Positions 34,811-44,825 of a stretch of 64,000 nucleotides of DNA are shown here, in pieces; the first letter of the stretch is position 1; each line of letters opens with the position of its first letter. A program made the position numbers and the translations under genes. The notes beneath the pieces are model-generated. The model was not told the DNA's origin, did no database searches, and saw nothing but the letters and a program-made list of their open reading frames with translations. The stretch is from Schaalia hyovaginalis (GTDB taxonomy: Bacteria; Actinomycetota; Actinomycetes; Actinomycetales; Actinomycetaceae), in the NCBI RefSeq assembly GCF_014208035.1, contig NZ_JACHMK010000001.1, forward strand, positions 186,001 to 250,000, in the 5' to 3' direction.

Positions 34811-35566
34811 TCAGGTTTTGATGATGAAATTCACCGAGTAATACGGGGGCATCGATTTAAACGCCTTATCTCCGCCGACCTTCCTGGTGTCGAGGAAATT
34901 CGCATTGGCAGCCCAGTTCGACACGATCTCCCACCCGGATCCGGCTCCGACATTTGAGGCGTAGATGCCCGCACCATTCACCCATTTCGAGCTCGTGGAA
35001 TACACGCCGTGATTGTGATTCGGCATCTGGTCCACTGTGAGAGTGTGCTCATACTCGCCCGCATACTCTCCCAACGGTATGTTGACTTGTCCCGCGGCGG
35101 CCGTTCCCCAATAAGAGGAGGTGTTCGCGCGGTTCCGTCCAGCTCCCAGCGGGAAGCGTCCCCGCATGTCAGGAACGTTGAATGATGTCCCCGTCCCCGT
35201 CGCGCCCAGCACCGCCGCGAGCGCCGGATATTGCGTTTTAGGGTGGGTTGCTCCGTCGCACAGGAGGAAACCTTGAGGCGGTGTGGCGCCCGCGTAGGGC
35301 AGGAGAGCTCCGGTGGGAAGGCCTGATCCTCCTGCTCGGCCGACGATCGTGGAGCGGCGCAGGACGGTGATGACCCACACTCGTTGGCCGGCTTCGAGGG
35401 GGCCGACGAGATTCACGGGCTCGCGCAGGACGGGGGTTTGCTCGCCGTCGAAGAGGAGTCGCAGAGGGCGGACGCTGGTGACGGTCGCCCACCTGTAGGA
35501 GGCTGCGGACTCGGCCCGGGCTTTCACCTGAGCGAGAGTGTCCATGAGGTAATCGAGGGTGCTCAT
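34811..35566 (-). CDS. Phage tail collar-domain protein
   Basis: A 251-residue structural protein. Residues 1-80 form a helical/beta adaptor region; from about 85 it has the tail-collar fold with PPQGFLLCDG, FNVPDMRGRFPLG, MPNHNHG and the C-terminal PPYYSVNFIIK. Such proteins form receptor-binding fibres or their tips. It overlaps the preceding baseplate gene by 4 bp (ATGA), placing it in the tail-tip operon. Confidence 0.88.
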   Translation of the reverse strand: MSTLDYLMDTLAQVKARAESAASYRWATVTSVRPLRLLFDGEQTPVLREPVNLVGPLEAGQRVWVITVLRRSTIVGRAGGSGLPTGALLPYAGATPPQGFLLCDGATHPKTQYPALAAVLGATGTGTSFNVPDMRGRFPLGAGRNRANTSSYWGTAAAGQVNIPLGEYAGEYEHTLTVDQMPNHNHGVYSTSSKWVNGAGIYASNVGAGSGWEIVSNWAANANFLDTRKVGGDKAFKSMPPYYSVNFIIKT

Positions 35567-36600
35567 AGGTCCACCACCTCGAGGAGCTTCGACTGGGCCA
35601 GCGCGGTCGGGTCGAGCTGATACTCGATCGACTGGAGGACGACGCGCGAGTCGACCCCCTGTGAGCGGAAGACCCCGGCGTCATTCGGGACGATGGGGAT
35701 CGGCATATGCGCGATCTGGAGGATCGCCTGCGGAGTGGACGCCTCGATCAATCTACGGCGCGCTTTCGCGGTGATCGTCTCCTGGTCGGCCGCCTCGACC
35801 CCGGTCTCCGACACCGTGATCCACCGACCCCTCCGCTGCCTGGAGAAACGCGACTCGTGATCCTCATTCGTCGCCACGCCGACGAGCGCCGGCTTCTCCT
35901 CTTCGCCCTGGCCGACGAGGACCACCCGGTTCGGCACGGCTGCGAGATCCTGATCCCGCGTCCACTCCGCCGAATGGATCGCCGTCTCGCCCTCGATGAA
36001 ATCGAATACTCGGGCTCTGGCTGCGGGGCGCACATACGGCTCCAGGTGGACGACGCCAGAGCCGTCGGTGAAGCAGGCCCAGTAGCCGGCCGCGTCGAGC
36101 AGGTCATTGACGATGGTGAGGACCGAGGTCCCCGGGTCCCAGACCATCTCCGAGGAGGCCGACGCCGCCGATGGAGTGACCGCGAGACGAGTCTCGCCAG
36201 CGTCTCGGATGAGCTGCTGCGCCGCCTCGACGAGATTCGCCCCCGCGGGGACAGTGAGGGTCTGCTCGGTACTGTCCCCGTCGAGGACAGCGAGCTTTCC
36301 GAGCAGGTCGACCTCCCATGCCCTCCCCGCATCCGAATGCGCGTCCTGCGGTGTCGATAGGAGGAATACGCCGAGCGGCCACGGCTCCACGCCGACGGGC
36401 TCATAGTCGATGCGCACCCTGTGGGAGAGCCAATCGATCTCTTCACCCGTGTCCCTGATCGAGAGCTGCCCGGAGGCGCGCAGGCGGGTCGATGCTGACA
36501 GGGACACTGACCCGCCGGTCACGCCGTCCAGGACGCGGATCTCCCGATCCTGCTCGTCGAGGAGGCGCACGACGTACTCCGCCTGCCGATGAACGCTCAC
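35563..36600 (-). CDS. Minor tail / tail-tip protein (baseplate hub-like)
   Basis: A 345-residue protein rich in beta strands, with segments such as GVTGGSVSLSASTRLRASG and WPLGVFLLSTP that are typical of siphovirus minor tail proteins following the distal tail protein. It overlaps both neighbours by 4 bp, so the tail-tip genes are translationally coupled. A hub or distal-tail role is inferred from order; no catalytic motif is visible. Confidence 0.7.
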   Translation of the reverse strand: MSVHRQAEYVVRLLDEQDREIRVLDGVTGGSVSLSASTRLRASGQLSIRDTGEEIDWLSHRVRIDYEPVGVEPWPLGVFLLSTPQDAHSDAGRAWEVDLLGKLAVLDGDSTEQTLTVPAGANLVEAAQQLIRDAGETRLAVTPSAASASSEMVWDPGTSVLTIVNDLLDAAGYWACFTDGSGVVHLEPYVRPAARARVFDFIEGETAIHSAEWTRDQDLAAVPNRVVLVGQGEEEKPALVGVATNEDHESRFSRQRRGRWITVSETGVEAADQETITAKARRRLIEASTPQAILQIAHMPIPIVPNDAGVFRSQGVDSRVVLQSIEYQLDPTALAQSKLLEVVDL

Positions 36601-39600
36601 CGATCCACCTCCTCAAGCGCAGCCGATACGCTCCATTTCCCGCCGACCGCCCGGTCCATCTGCACGCCGCTGAGACTGGCGTAGAAGCGCCTCCCCAGAG
36701 GATCGCGATACAGGAACGGCGCCGGCAGGTATGACAACTCCTCCAGCCGCCGGATGAGATCGAGCCTCTCATCCAAGAGAGTCGCTGATACGGACACCGC
36801 CCGCTGGCGCTGCTTGCCCGACATCTCCACCCCGAGGCGACGCCCCGCGAAATGATGGACCTTCCTGTTCACGAGCCCCACACCGGTCGAATGCTGAGGA
36901 TCCCACCCCAGCGGGACCACCACAGAGAACCCGTCTCCACCCGAGATCCACACGGCATCCGAGTCCGCATGCAGCTCGACGAGAGCCGACGATGACGACG
37001 GAAGATCCGTCATCGCGGAGACCCGGTAGAGGGTCATCCCCGCAGACAGGGACTCCCGATCGATGACCGAGGACGAGACCGCCACCCCCTCGGCGACGAC
37101 CTCCCAAGACACACCCCCATCGACCGACCGCTCGATGAGATTCGAGACCGCAGCCGGACTATTCGGAACCGCCGTCGACGACGACCCCCGCGCTCCACCG
37201 TCCCATGACACGGCATACGACTGGCCGCCCACCATGACGTTCGGCCCCATGTCGCCATCGAAATACTCTGCGGCGATCCTCTTCGCCTCGTCTTCGGTCT
37301 GCGCAATGATGAAGCTGATCTCGTCGTACCAGATCGACGTCCACGGAACCGTCGGAGCTCGCAAGACCAGCGACACCGACGCCGACGGATCCCACTTCGC
37401 TGAATCGCTCGGGGTCGTCCCCGAGACAACGACCCTCCCCTCCGGCAGCCGCTGCTTCTCCCGAAGTGCCCTCACAATGCTCACCCATGGAGACACCGCC
37501 GATTGAGCGACGACTGGATAGTCCACGACCGCATTTGGATCATCCGATCTCATCGACAGGCCGAGCGCGACGGCCACTCCATTTCCGATCGCCGACAGCG
37601 ACTGATACGCGAATCCGTTGCCCTCCTTCACACGGAGAACGCGAATCCCACCCCTCTTCGACACCGCCGCTACGACGTTGTCATTCGTTTTGTCCACCCA
37701 GGCTGGCCGGACCACCGAAAGCGTCGACGCCGAGGCCCCCGTCTTCCCCGTCCAGGCTGGAATCATGTCCTCATCCGGCGAAAACGCCCCGTCGAAGAAC
37801 GGCAAGACAGGCTGATCCTTCTCAACCAGTAGTCCTCCACACGCGAGAGTATCCGACGTGCTCCACTCGTCGAGCGATATCCCCAGGTAGATCACGGGGT
37901 TGATGTAAGCAACCCCTTCGGGAATGGTGAATGTCCCCGAGAATCGCTCCCACACCCCGCCGACTAGCTGCTTCACTTCTTCACTCGGATACAGCCATGG
38001 CGTCACCTGCTCGCCCGACGCATTCGCCGGCAGAAGCGCCAATTTTGCGTAAATCGGCTTGATCGACCGACTCGACCGCATGTAGGCGGAAACTGACCAG
38101 GATTCACCCGGAGCAACAGCAAACCCCTTCTTTCCGGCCCCGTTCGTGAACTGGAACCCGACGTCTCCCAGCGCCGACCCGATCGACGACCAGCGTTTGA
38201 GTACATACGCGCGAACGCCCTCAGGAGCGTCTACCGGGTCCGTGACGATCTCACTGCTCCAGCGAGCCCCCTCACCACCCCACAGGGGCTTGATCCCCAA
38301 CTCCCCGTCTGCAAGCGAATCGTCCCCGTTGGGGGCCACGGCGTAGTTCCGCCGTACCTCAACGAGGCTTCCCTGTACCTTGCCCCGGCCGTTTCTCGCC
38401 AGATTCACGATGTCCTGCGATGGATCAAGAGGAGCCGCATTCGTGATCGAAATTGTCGCGGCTCCCTCGTTCTCCTCCCATGAGGCCTCCGCCTTCGGGA
38501 CCGGCGGCGCCGGAAACGACACAGAGAACGCGGACGAGACCCAGATGGACCAGAGTCCGTGCCCGGAACGGACGCGAGCCCGGAGCATGTACGATGACGC
38601 GTCCTCCAGCGGTGTCGAGAAGACTGCACTCGTCACAGCGCCCGACACCTGGATCGTTTCCAGGACACGTCCAGACGCATCGAGGAGCTCGGCCTCAGCC
38701 GCAGACTGCCCGGCGCCTTGCGCCTGGTAGAACGACCACTCGACGGCGCAGCGGGACCGGTTGATCGTCGCTTTCGGAGCAGGCGACGAAATCGCCACCG
38801 TCGGTACGTCCGCGACCGTGAACGAGCTGACCGGAGACCACGCGGAAAACTCCTCATGCAATCCCTTCGTGCGCGCCTGCCACTCGTAGGATCCCGCGAC
38901 GAGGACGACCGACAGCTGGCGAGCAGTTGTTACGCGCCTCGTCGTCCACGAGGCGGCCCCACGAGCCCGATAACGGATCTCCGCCTCCTTCTGGCTCGTC
39001 GAATCGACCGGATTGTGCTGCCACTCGAAGAGGACAGCCCCCGATGGGACAGCGGCGGACGGGCGAAGGATTTTCGGCGCGTTCGGCTTCGCGAGCAGCT
39101 GCACCGTCGGGGAAGGCGTCGACGGCAGAGAGGACACCCCTCCGTCGATGTGCTTGACCGTGTATGTGTGTGTCACCTGCGGATCGGGCGACAGATGAGT
39201 GAACGAGTGCGCAGCGCCGGACACGACCGGAGCCTCCCCGACCTTCACCCCGTTGTCGACGACCTCGAAGATCCCTCCACCGGGATAATTCGCGTCCCAC
39301 GAGACGACGATGTTCCCCGACGCATCCTTCGCCGCACGCACCCCAGAGGGGGCCGCGACGCTCGATGTCACAGCCGACGTCGCATCCGCATGCGCCGAAT
39401 ACCCGCCCGAGTTCCAGGTCTGCACCCGATACTCGACCCTGTCGTTCGCGGGCACCGCAGTATCCGTCCACGACGTCGCAGACGCATCCGTGAGCCAGAC
39501 CATCTGCTTCCACTGCGGATCGCGCAGACTACGACGCTGGACACCGATCTGCTGCACCGGAGCCGCAGCAGACGCCCCAGGAAGCGCCCACGCGACCAAG

Positions 39601-40019
39601 GCTTGCGTCTCGGACTGGCGCTGCGCCTTCACGCCCGTCGGAGCCGACGGCGCAGAATACGGGCGGGCGGGGATCTGAATCCATCCCTCGACCGACGGGT
39701 TACCGCCATTCCAGATCGGCCCCAGCGAAGCCCCTACTTTGATCCATCGAGCCTCCCCGTATCGGGTTGACGCCTGGAATGTCCAGTCCGAAAGGGTCTT
39801 GTGGACAGTCCCACCGAACGGAGAGGAAAAAGAGAATCCTTCAGACCCAGCGCCAGAATCTCCCCACCATGACCACTGCGATGAGAAGCTATGACCATAC
39901 CCATCTGATCTCGCAGTCACGATCGCGCGGACCGTCACGTATCCCGATGATGGATCCCCCGAATAGGACAGGTCGACACCGACTGACATGTAGCCCGACG
40001 AAGCAGACCAGGACGTCAT
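36597..40019 (-). CDS. Large minor tail protein with fibronectin type III domains
   Basis: A 1140-residue structural protein. After an N-terminal beta domain (about 1-120) there are at least three fibronectin type III-like modules (about 125-420), recognisable from PSAPTGVKAQ, APSGVRAAKD and PNAPKILRPS module starts. A carbohydrate-binding-like jelly-roll region with FEG-type spacing is about 600-760, and further beta domains run to the end. It follows the tape measure gene and probably forms the tail tip or central fibre contacting the host surface. Tryptophan-rich patches fit glycan contact. No enzymatic motif was found. Confidence 0.78.
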   Translation of the reverse strand: MTSWSASSGYMSVGVDLSYSGDPSSGYVTVRAIVTARSDGYGHSFSSQWSWWGDSGAGSEGFSFSSPFGGTVHKTLSDWTFQASTRYGEARWIKVGASLGPIWNGGNPSVEGWIQIPARPYSAPSAPTGVKAQRQSETQALVAWALPGASAAAPVQQIGVQRRSLRDPQWKQMVWLTDASATSWTDTAVPANDRVEYRVQTWNSGGYSAHADATSAVTSSVAAPSGVRAAKDASGNIVVSWDANYPGGGIFEVVDNGVKVGEAPVVSGAAHSFTHLSPDPQVTHTYTVKHIDGGVSSLPSTPSPTVQLLAKPNAPKILRPSAAVPSGAVLFEWQHNPVDSTSQKEAEIRYRARGAASWTTRRVTTARQLSVVLVAGSYEWQARTKGLHEEFSAWSPVSSFTVADVPTVAISSPAPKATINRSRCAVEWSFYQAQGAGQSAAEAELLDASGRVLETIQVSGAVTSAVFSTPLEDASSYMLRARVRSGHGLWSIWVSSAFSVSFPAPPVPKAEASWEENEGAATISITNAAPLDPSQDIVNLARNGRGKVQGSLVEVRRNYAVAPNGDDSLADGELGIKPLWGGEGARWSSEIVTDPVDAPEGVRAYVLKRWSSIGSALGDVGFQFTNGAGKKGFAVAPGESWSVSAYMRSSRSIKPIYAKLALLPANASGEQVTPWLYPSEEVKQLVGGVWERFSGTFTIPEGVAYINPVIYLGISLDEWSTSDTLACGGLLVEKDQPVLPFFDGAFSPDEDMIPAWTGKTGASASTLSVVRPAWVDKTNDNVVAAVSKRGGIRVLRVKEGNGFAYQSLSAIGNGVAVALGLSMRSDDPNAVVDYPVVAQSAVSPWVSIVRALREKQRLPEGRVVVSGTTPSDSAKWDPSASVSLVLRAPTVPWTSIWYDEISFIIAQTEDEAKRIAAEYFDGDMGPNVMVGGQSYAVSWDGGARGSSSTAVPNSPAAVSNLIERSVDGGVSWEVVAEGVAVSSSVIDRESLSAGMTLYRVSAMTDLPSSSSALVELHADSDAVWISGGDGFSVVVPLGWDPQHSTGVGLVNRKVHHFAGRRLGVEMSGKQRQRAVSVSATLLDERLDLIRRLEELSYLPAPFLYRDPLGRRFYASLSGVQMDRAVGGKWSVSAALEEVDR

Positions 40020-40035
40020 CAGCTTCCTCCTTCTT

Positions 40036-43000
40036 TTAGATTCCCATCAGCTCACGAACCCGCGAGCGCGAGGCTGCTCCCGTTGCCCGGTTGATGACGT
40101 TTTCAGCTTCGACGGTCATGCGGCCGATGAGGGCGCCATCGGCGTCTTTGACGACGAGGACGCTCGGCATGGGGTTTCCTCGGTCTCGGATCGCGGCCCA
40201 TTGGTCGTTGGTGAAGACTGGCTCTGGCTTGCCGGTCCGGTTCTCGACCATGGTGATGCCGGGCTGGAGGAGGCCTCCGTTGTCGTAGAGGAAGCGTCCG
40301 GCGTGGGCTCCGCCGTAGACGCCGGTCTCGCGGACGCTCATCCCGAAGGTCGGGGCTTCGACCATCATCCCGTTTCCTGAGGCGATGGCGACGTGGTGTG
40401 CGCCGCCGGCGCCGGGGGCGCCGCCCCAGAAGTACAGGTCGCCGGGCAGGACGGCCCCGTGGGGGACCGGGCTGGAGGCGGCCTGGAAGGTGGAGGCTGT
40501 GTGGCGGGGGGCGTCGACGCCGAGCTCCCTGAGCGCCCAGACGACGAGGCCGGAGCAGTCCACGCCGCCGGGGACGTTGACGCCGCCCCACACGTAGGGC
40601 GTGCCGATCGCGAGCCTGGCCTGCTCGACCAGACTCGACGCGCTCATGTCCTTCGTGGACTCCTGGAACCACGAGGCGATGGAATCGATCCACGAGTAGG
40701 GCAGGTGCCTGCCCGCGTCGGCGAACATTCCCCGGCCGGGGAGCATACCCATGATCGCGTCGATCGGCTTGCGGACGAGGTTGGCGACCGCGCCGAGAGG
40801 GTCGGTGATGATCGACGACAGTGCGCGCGCCGAGGACTGGAGCCAGCCGAGCGCCCCCGTGATCCCGCCCTCCACGGCGTTCCAGATGCCGCCGGAGGCG
40901 AACGCTTGGCCCCGGTCCCCGCCCGGGAGAGCCCGTCCGCTCGATGCCGCGGCGTTCATAGCCGCGACCGCGCTGGGGCCTCCGACGGCGCGCACCCACT
41001 CCGGGCGCATGATCGCCTCGCCGCCCGACAGGGCGAGCATGCCGCCGCCGTCAGGCGAGACGAAATGGTAGATATCACGGCCGGGCGTGTAGCCGGGCAG
41101 GACACCACCGGAGGCGTAGCCGGAGATCCGTTGCGCCCAGGGCAGGCGCACGTCCGAGCCGATCTTCTCCGCGAGCGCGTTCGCCGTCGCCCGGATCCCG
41201 TTGTTGTAGACGGTGTCGATAACGAAATTGATCGGAACGGCGGTGATGGCCTTGATGGCGTCCCAGACGGCGCCGATGGCGTCGCGCATCGTCTCGAAGG
41301 CGGCCTTCACGCCGCCGGTGAAGCCGTCGATGCTGCTTCGCACGGTGCCGGTGATCCAGTCGACGACGGACGAGATTACGGCCTTGATCCCGTTCCAGAC
41401 GACCGTGATCCCATCCCACAGGAGTTGGGCGCCGGCCTTGATGGCGTCCCAGACTGCGGTGATGACGGGCTGGACCCAGGTCTGGAACCAGCTGACGACG
41501 ATGTCCGCGCCGGCCTTGATCCCGTTCCAGGCTGCGGTGATGAGGTCGCCCATGAATTGGGCGCCAGCCTGGATCCCCTCCCAGACGCCTTGCAGGACCG
41601 GCAGGACGTGCGCGGTGAACCAGTCCACGACGAGGCCCGCGGCGTACTTGATGAGGTCCCAGCCCAGTTGCACGAGGTCAGAGAAGACCTCGAACCCGAA
41701 CTTCAGACCCTCCCACACGCCCTGCAAGGTCGGCAGGACATAGGTGGTGAACCAATCGACGACGACCATCGCGCCGGCCTTGATGCCCTCCCAGGCGGCC
41801 GTCACGACAGCCCGGAAGGTCTCCGAATGATTCCACGCATACACCAGACCGGCCGCGAGCGCCGCCAGGCCCGCGACGACCAGACCGATCGGGTTCGCAT
41901 TCATCGCGGCGTTGAGGAGCCACTGGCCCGCGGCCGCGGCCTTCGTCGCCCCAGTTGCGGCCAGCTGGGCGCCCTTCGACAGGACGATCGCCGCCGTGTT
42001 CTTCCCCCATGCCAGCGTCGACAGGGCGAGGTTCTTCACCATGTCGACGCCGTACATGCCCTTGAGGATCAGCGTCTGGGTCTTGTCGGCGACGAGCGCG
42101 CCCGTGTGCACGGCCAGGCCCTTCGCGGCTCCGTACAGGCCCGAGACGAACTGGGCGAAGGCGATTCCCGCCATCGCCGCCTTCCACAAGGTGAAGGCGC
42201 CGACGACGGCGAGGATCGTCCCCTTCTTGGCGAGGAACTCGCCGAGGGCTGAGACGAAGTCGCGCAGCCCCTGATTCTGCTGGAGAGAGGAGAAGAAGTC
42301 CTGGACCGCGGGGATCAGGTGGCCGGTGAGGATGTCCCAGGCCTGCTGGCCGAGCTCGTGGACATTGAAGAGGAAGTCCACGAAGACGCTGTCCTCTTCG
42401 AGGCCGAAGATCGGCCCCGAGAAGTCCCCGTTCGCGAGGATGTCCCACACGCCCTTCAAGCCGGGGAAGAGGTCCTCCTGAATCCACGTGAACGCGCTGG
42501 AGGCGGCGTCGGACATGGAGGCCAGGGCGTCGGTGAGCATGGGCTTAGCGCCGTCGACGATCTCCTTGACCCCCGAGACCATGGTGGCCTCGAAGTTGCC
42601 CCAGGCGCCCTCCATCGTCGCCGTCGAGGTCGCCGCCTCGTTCGCTGCGTCGGTCATGCCCAGGTCGAGGATCGCCTGGTTGAACTCTTCGGCGGTGATC
42701 TCGCCCTTGGACATGGCGTCGCGGAAGTCGCCGACGAAGGCGCCGTTCTTGAGGAGGGCCTCCTGGAGCTTGCCCGAGGCGCCCGGGATCGCGTCGGCGA
42801 GCTGATTCCAGTTCTCCGTCGTCAGCTTGCCCTGGCCCGCAGTCTGGGTCAGGACCATCCCCACGGACTTGAAGGTCTCCGAGGACCCGCCCGCGACGGC
42901 GTTCAGGTTGCCCGCGGCCTGTGAGAGCTTGTCGAAGTCCTTGACGTTGTTCGCCGCGAGCTGGGCGGTTACGTTCTGGATGTCGCCGAGGTCGTAGACC

Positions 43001-43350
43001 GTCTGGTCCGCGTACTTCTTCGCCGAGGCCGTCAGCGCGTCGATCTGGGCACCATCGATACCGGCGAAGTTCAGGGTCGCCTTGAATTTGTCCGTCGCAT
43101 CCGACGCCGCGAAGGCCTGCTTCGTGACGTCAGTGAGGAAGCCGCCGACGCCGATCGCGGTCAGGCCGCCCAGGGCGACGGCGCCGAGCTTGGCCGCGGA
43201 CTTGAATGCCCCGCCCAGCCCTGCGGTGATCTTGTTCTCCGCCGCCGACGTGTCGACGCCGCCGAGCTCATGGTTGATGTCCTTCGCGATTCCCTTACCG
43301 GAGACCGAGACTTGCAGCCACGCGGTCCCGAGCTCGAAATTCCCCGCCAT
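40036..43350 (-). CDS. Tape measure protein with internal repeats and C-terminal NlpC/P60 domain
   Basis: A 1104-residue tail length determinant. The N-terminal third is helical and Ala-rich, with the TMP_2-like region QAFAASDATDKFKATLNFAG. A hydrophobic segment lies at about 375-500. Residues about 505-690 hold three to four degenerate copies of a roughly 55-residue unit built around VVDWFTTYVLPTLQGVWEG. The C-terminus (about 930-1060) is an NlpC/P60 cysteine peptidase with VDCSGLVVWALRE (Cys) and GGAHHVAIASG (His). The enzyme probably opens peptidoglycan during DNA injection. It lies directly after the tail chaperone genes. Confidence 0.92.
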   Translation of the reverse strand: MAGNFELGTAWLQVSVSGKGIAKDINHELGGVDTSAAENKITAGLGGAFKSAAKLGAVALGGLTAIGVGGFLTDVTKQAFAASDATDKFKATLNFAGIDGAQIDALTASAKKYADQTVYDLGDIQNVTAQLAANNVKDFDKLSQAAGNLNAVAGGSSETFKSVGMVLTQTAGQGKLTTENWNQLADAIPGASGKLQEALLKNGAFVGDFRDAMSKGEITAEEFNQAILDLGMTDAANEAATSTATMEGAWGNFEATMVSGVKEIVDGAKPMLTDALASMSDAASSAFTWIQEDLFPGLKGVWDILANGDFSGPIFGLEEDSVFVDFLFNVHELGQQAWDILTGHLIPAVQDFFSSLQQNQGLRDFVSALGEFLAKKGTILAVVGAFTLWKAAMAGIAFAQFVSGLYGAAKGLAVHTGALVADKTQTLILKGMYGVDMVKNLALSTLAWGKNTAAIVLSKGAQLAATGATKAAAAGQWLLNAAMNANPIGLVVAGLAALAAGLVYAWNHSETFRAVVTAAWEGIKAGAMVVVDWFTTYVLPTLQGVWEGLKFGFEVFSDLVQLGWDLIKYAAGLVVDWFTAHVLPVLQGVWEGIQAGAQFMGDLITAAWNGIKAGADIVVSWFQTWVQPVITAVWDAIKAGAQLLWDGITVVWNGIKAVISSVVDWITGTVRSSIDGFTGGVKAAFETMRDAIGAVWDAIKAITAVPINFVIDTVYNNGIRATANALAEKIGSDVRLPWAQRISGYASGGVLPGYTPGRDIYHFVSPDGGGMLALSGGEAIMRPEWVRAVGGPSAVAAMNAAASSGRALPGGDRGQAFASGGIWNAVEGGITGALGWLQSSARALSSIITDPLGAVANLVRKPIDAIMGMLPGRGMFADAGRHLPYSWIDSIASWFQESTKDMSASSLVEQARLAIGTPYVWGGVNVPGGVDCSGLVVWALRELGVDAPRHTASTFQAASSPVPHGAVLPGDLYFWGGAPGAGGAHHVAIASGNGMMVEAPTFGMSVRETGVYGGAHAGRFLYDNGGLLQPGITMVENRTGKPEPVFTNDQWAAIRDRGNPMPSVLVVKDADGALIGRMTVEAENVINRATGAASRSRVRELMGI

Positions 43351-43377
43351 CGGATCACCCCCGCCTCGTTATGCTGT

Positions 43378-43815
43378 TCAGTTCTCAATCTCCGGATGGC
43401 GCGCGAGCCACGCCCGCGCCTTCGCCTCCGCCTTGCGCTGCTTCTCCGCGGCCCGCTCCTGCCACCCCGGCTCGGGCGGCTCCGGCCGGGGCGGCATCTG
43501 CGACTGCTTCGCCCCCATAGCGCCGAGGATCGTGCACTCGATACGCCACCCGACATCGCGGATCAGGCTCGCCTCGTTCGACAGGGCCGCAGGCCCGCCC
43601 TCGAGGAGCCCCGTCTGCGACCCCGGAGGCAGCCCCTTGACGAGGACCGCGAGCCTGCGCAGGGTCAGGCGCCCGCGGAACAGATCGAGGAGATCCACCC
43701 CGTAGACGCGCAGCAGATCCGCCTCGATCGCCTCCCAACGCCTGTGGAGCAGCGTCAGGAGGCTTGGGATTCCGGGTTCAGCTGCGTGAAAATCTCCTGC
43801 ACGATCTCCCCGCAC
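43378..43815 (-). CDS. Tail assembly chaperone, frameshifted C-terminal part
   Basis: The second tail-chaperone frame lies -1 relative to the 44129-43755 gene and overlaps its last 61 bp. It has no SD of its own, and the protein-like sequence begins only near the overlap (GIPSLLTLLHRRWEAIEADL), so it is probably made as a C-terminal extension by programmed -1 frameshifting, as in the lambda G/GT pair. The tail is rich in Lys, Glu and Ala helices (ERAAEKQRKAEAKARAWLAR). It precedes the tape measure gene, the standard position. Confidence 0.8.
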   Translation of the reverse strand: MRGDRAGDFHAAEPGIPSLLTLLHRRWEAIEADLLRVYGVDLLDLFRGRLTLRRLAVLVKGLPPGSQTGLLEGGPAALSNEASLIRDVGWRIECTILGAMGAKQSQMPPRPEPPEPGWQERAAEKQRKAEAKARAWLARHPEIEN

Positions 43816-44129
43816 GCTGAGATCGGCGCCGCCCCCTCGTGCGCGCGACGATAGGCGGCGACCACCTCATCGAATTGACCGCCGCACATGTGCATCGCGA
43901 CCGAAACCGCCGCCTTCGTCCTGACCGGCGTGTCCAGTGTCTCGTCGTCCATGCGCAGAAGATTCGCCGTGTAGGACAGGTCATTGAACCGCTCTTGGGG
44001 AATCGTCATATCGACTCCCCACAGGTCCACCGTGATCGGCTGGGACTCGCCCTTATCGGCTGCGGACTGGGCTTCGCGGCGCGCCAGCTCGGCCGCCGAC
44101 GGAGTCTTCTTCTTCGTGGTCGTGGTCAT
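43755..44129 (-). CDS. Tail assembly chaperone, first frame
   Basis: A 124-residue protein with a basic, disordered N-terminus (TTTTKKKTPSAAELARR) and a compact helical body (ERFNDLSYTANLLRMDDETL). It lies between the major tail protein and the tape measure gene, the conserved place for the G-type chaperone that loads tail subunits on the tape measure. The 3' end contains GATTTTC (43788-43794), a candidate slippage site for the -1 fusion product. Confidence 0.8.
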   Translation of the reverse strand: MTTTTKKKTPSAAELARREAQSAADKGESQPITVDLWGVDMTIPQERFNDLSYTANLLRMDDETLDTPVRTKAAVSVAMHMCGGQFDEVVAAYRRAHEGAAPISACGEIVQEIFTQLNPESQAS

Positions 44130-44185
44130 TGTCGGTCCCCTTTCAGTGGGATATCAGTCGGTCCTGCAGGTGATGGAGAGGGACC

Positions 44186-44223
44186 GTCCCCCTGGCCGGG
44201 GACCGACATCCAGCCAGGGGGAC
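44186..44223. terminator. 11-bp hairpin after the major tail protein gene
   Basis: Arms 44186-44196 (GTCCCCCTGGC) and 44213-44223 are exact reverse complements. The hairpin sits 22 bases after the major tail protein stop codon and before the chaperone gene. It lacks a T tract. It may attenuate transcription so that tail tube protein is made in excess over chaperone and tape measure. Confidence 0.55.
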
Positions 44224-44244
44224 GGAGATAAGCAGCGCCCAGGG

Positions 44245-44811
44245 TCAGCCCGCGGGGATGAGCGCCGGCGCGTTCGTCAGGATCTGGAATCCGTCGAGGA
44301 TCTCGAAGCTGAACTTGTAGGCGGTGAGCTCCCCGATCTTCAACGGGACGCCCTCGCGAGCCCCCAGCTGGAGGCTCGGCAGGAGCACGCGCCACTGGAT
44401 CGACGAGTCCGAGGTGTCGAAGGCGTCGATGACGGCCGTCATCGTCCGCGCCTTGCGGGCCGCGGGGATCTCGATCCTCGCGATGGACCCGACCTTCTTC
44501 GCCGTCGCATCGAAGTACGCGAGGAAGGTCTTGAGCTTCGACTCGAGGACGACGACCTCGATCCCCGAAGACGAGTCCGACATGTAGGTCTTGACGACCC
44601 CGTGATTCTGGTGCCCTCGGATCTTGTCGACCGAGTCCGACATGTTGACGGTCATGCCGTCCTCGCCGATCCAGCCGACGTCCTCCAGACCAGCAGGAAG
44701 CTGGGTGTCCAGTGCGACGACGGAAGTCAGATCGATCTTCCCGTCACCCAGGAAGAACGAATCGTCCTCCGATCCGAACATGAGCGCGTTCGCCGCGTTG
44801 AGATGAGCCAT
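44245..44811 (-). CDS. Major tail protein
   Basis: A 188-residue tail tube protein. The beta-rich pattern and position, after the tail terminator and before the chaperone pair, support the call; segments such as VDKIRGHQNHGVVKTYMSDS and TMTAVIDAFDTSDSS occur in actinophage tube proteins. It is followed by a hairpin that probably favours its high expression. Confidence 0.82.
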   Translation of the reverse strand: MAHLNAANALMFGSEDDSFFLGDGKIDLTSVVALDTQLPAGLEDVGWIGEDGMTVNMSDSVDKIRGHQNHGVVKTYMSDSSSGIEVVVLESKLKTFLAYFDATAKKVGSIARIEIPAARKARTMTAVIDAFDTSDSSIQWRVLLPSLQLGAREGVPLKIGELTAYKFSFEILDGFQILTNAPALIPAG

Positions 44812-44825
44812 GAGAGAGTCCCCTT

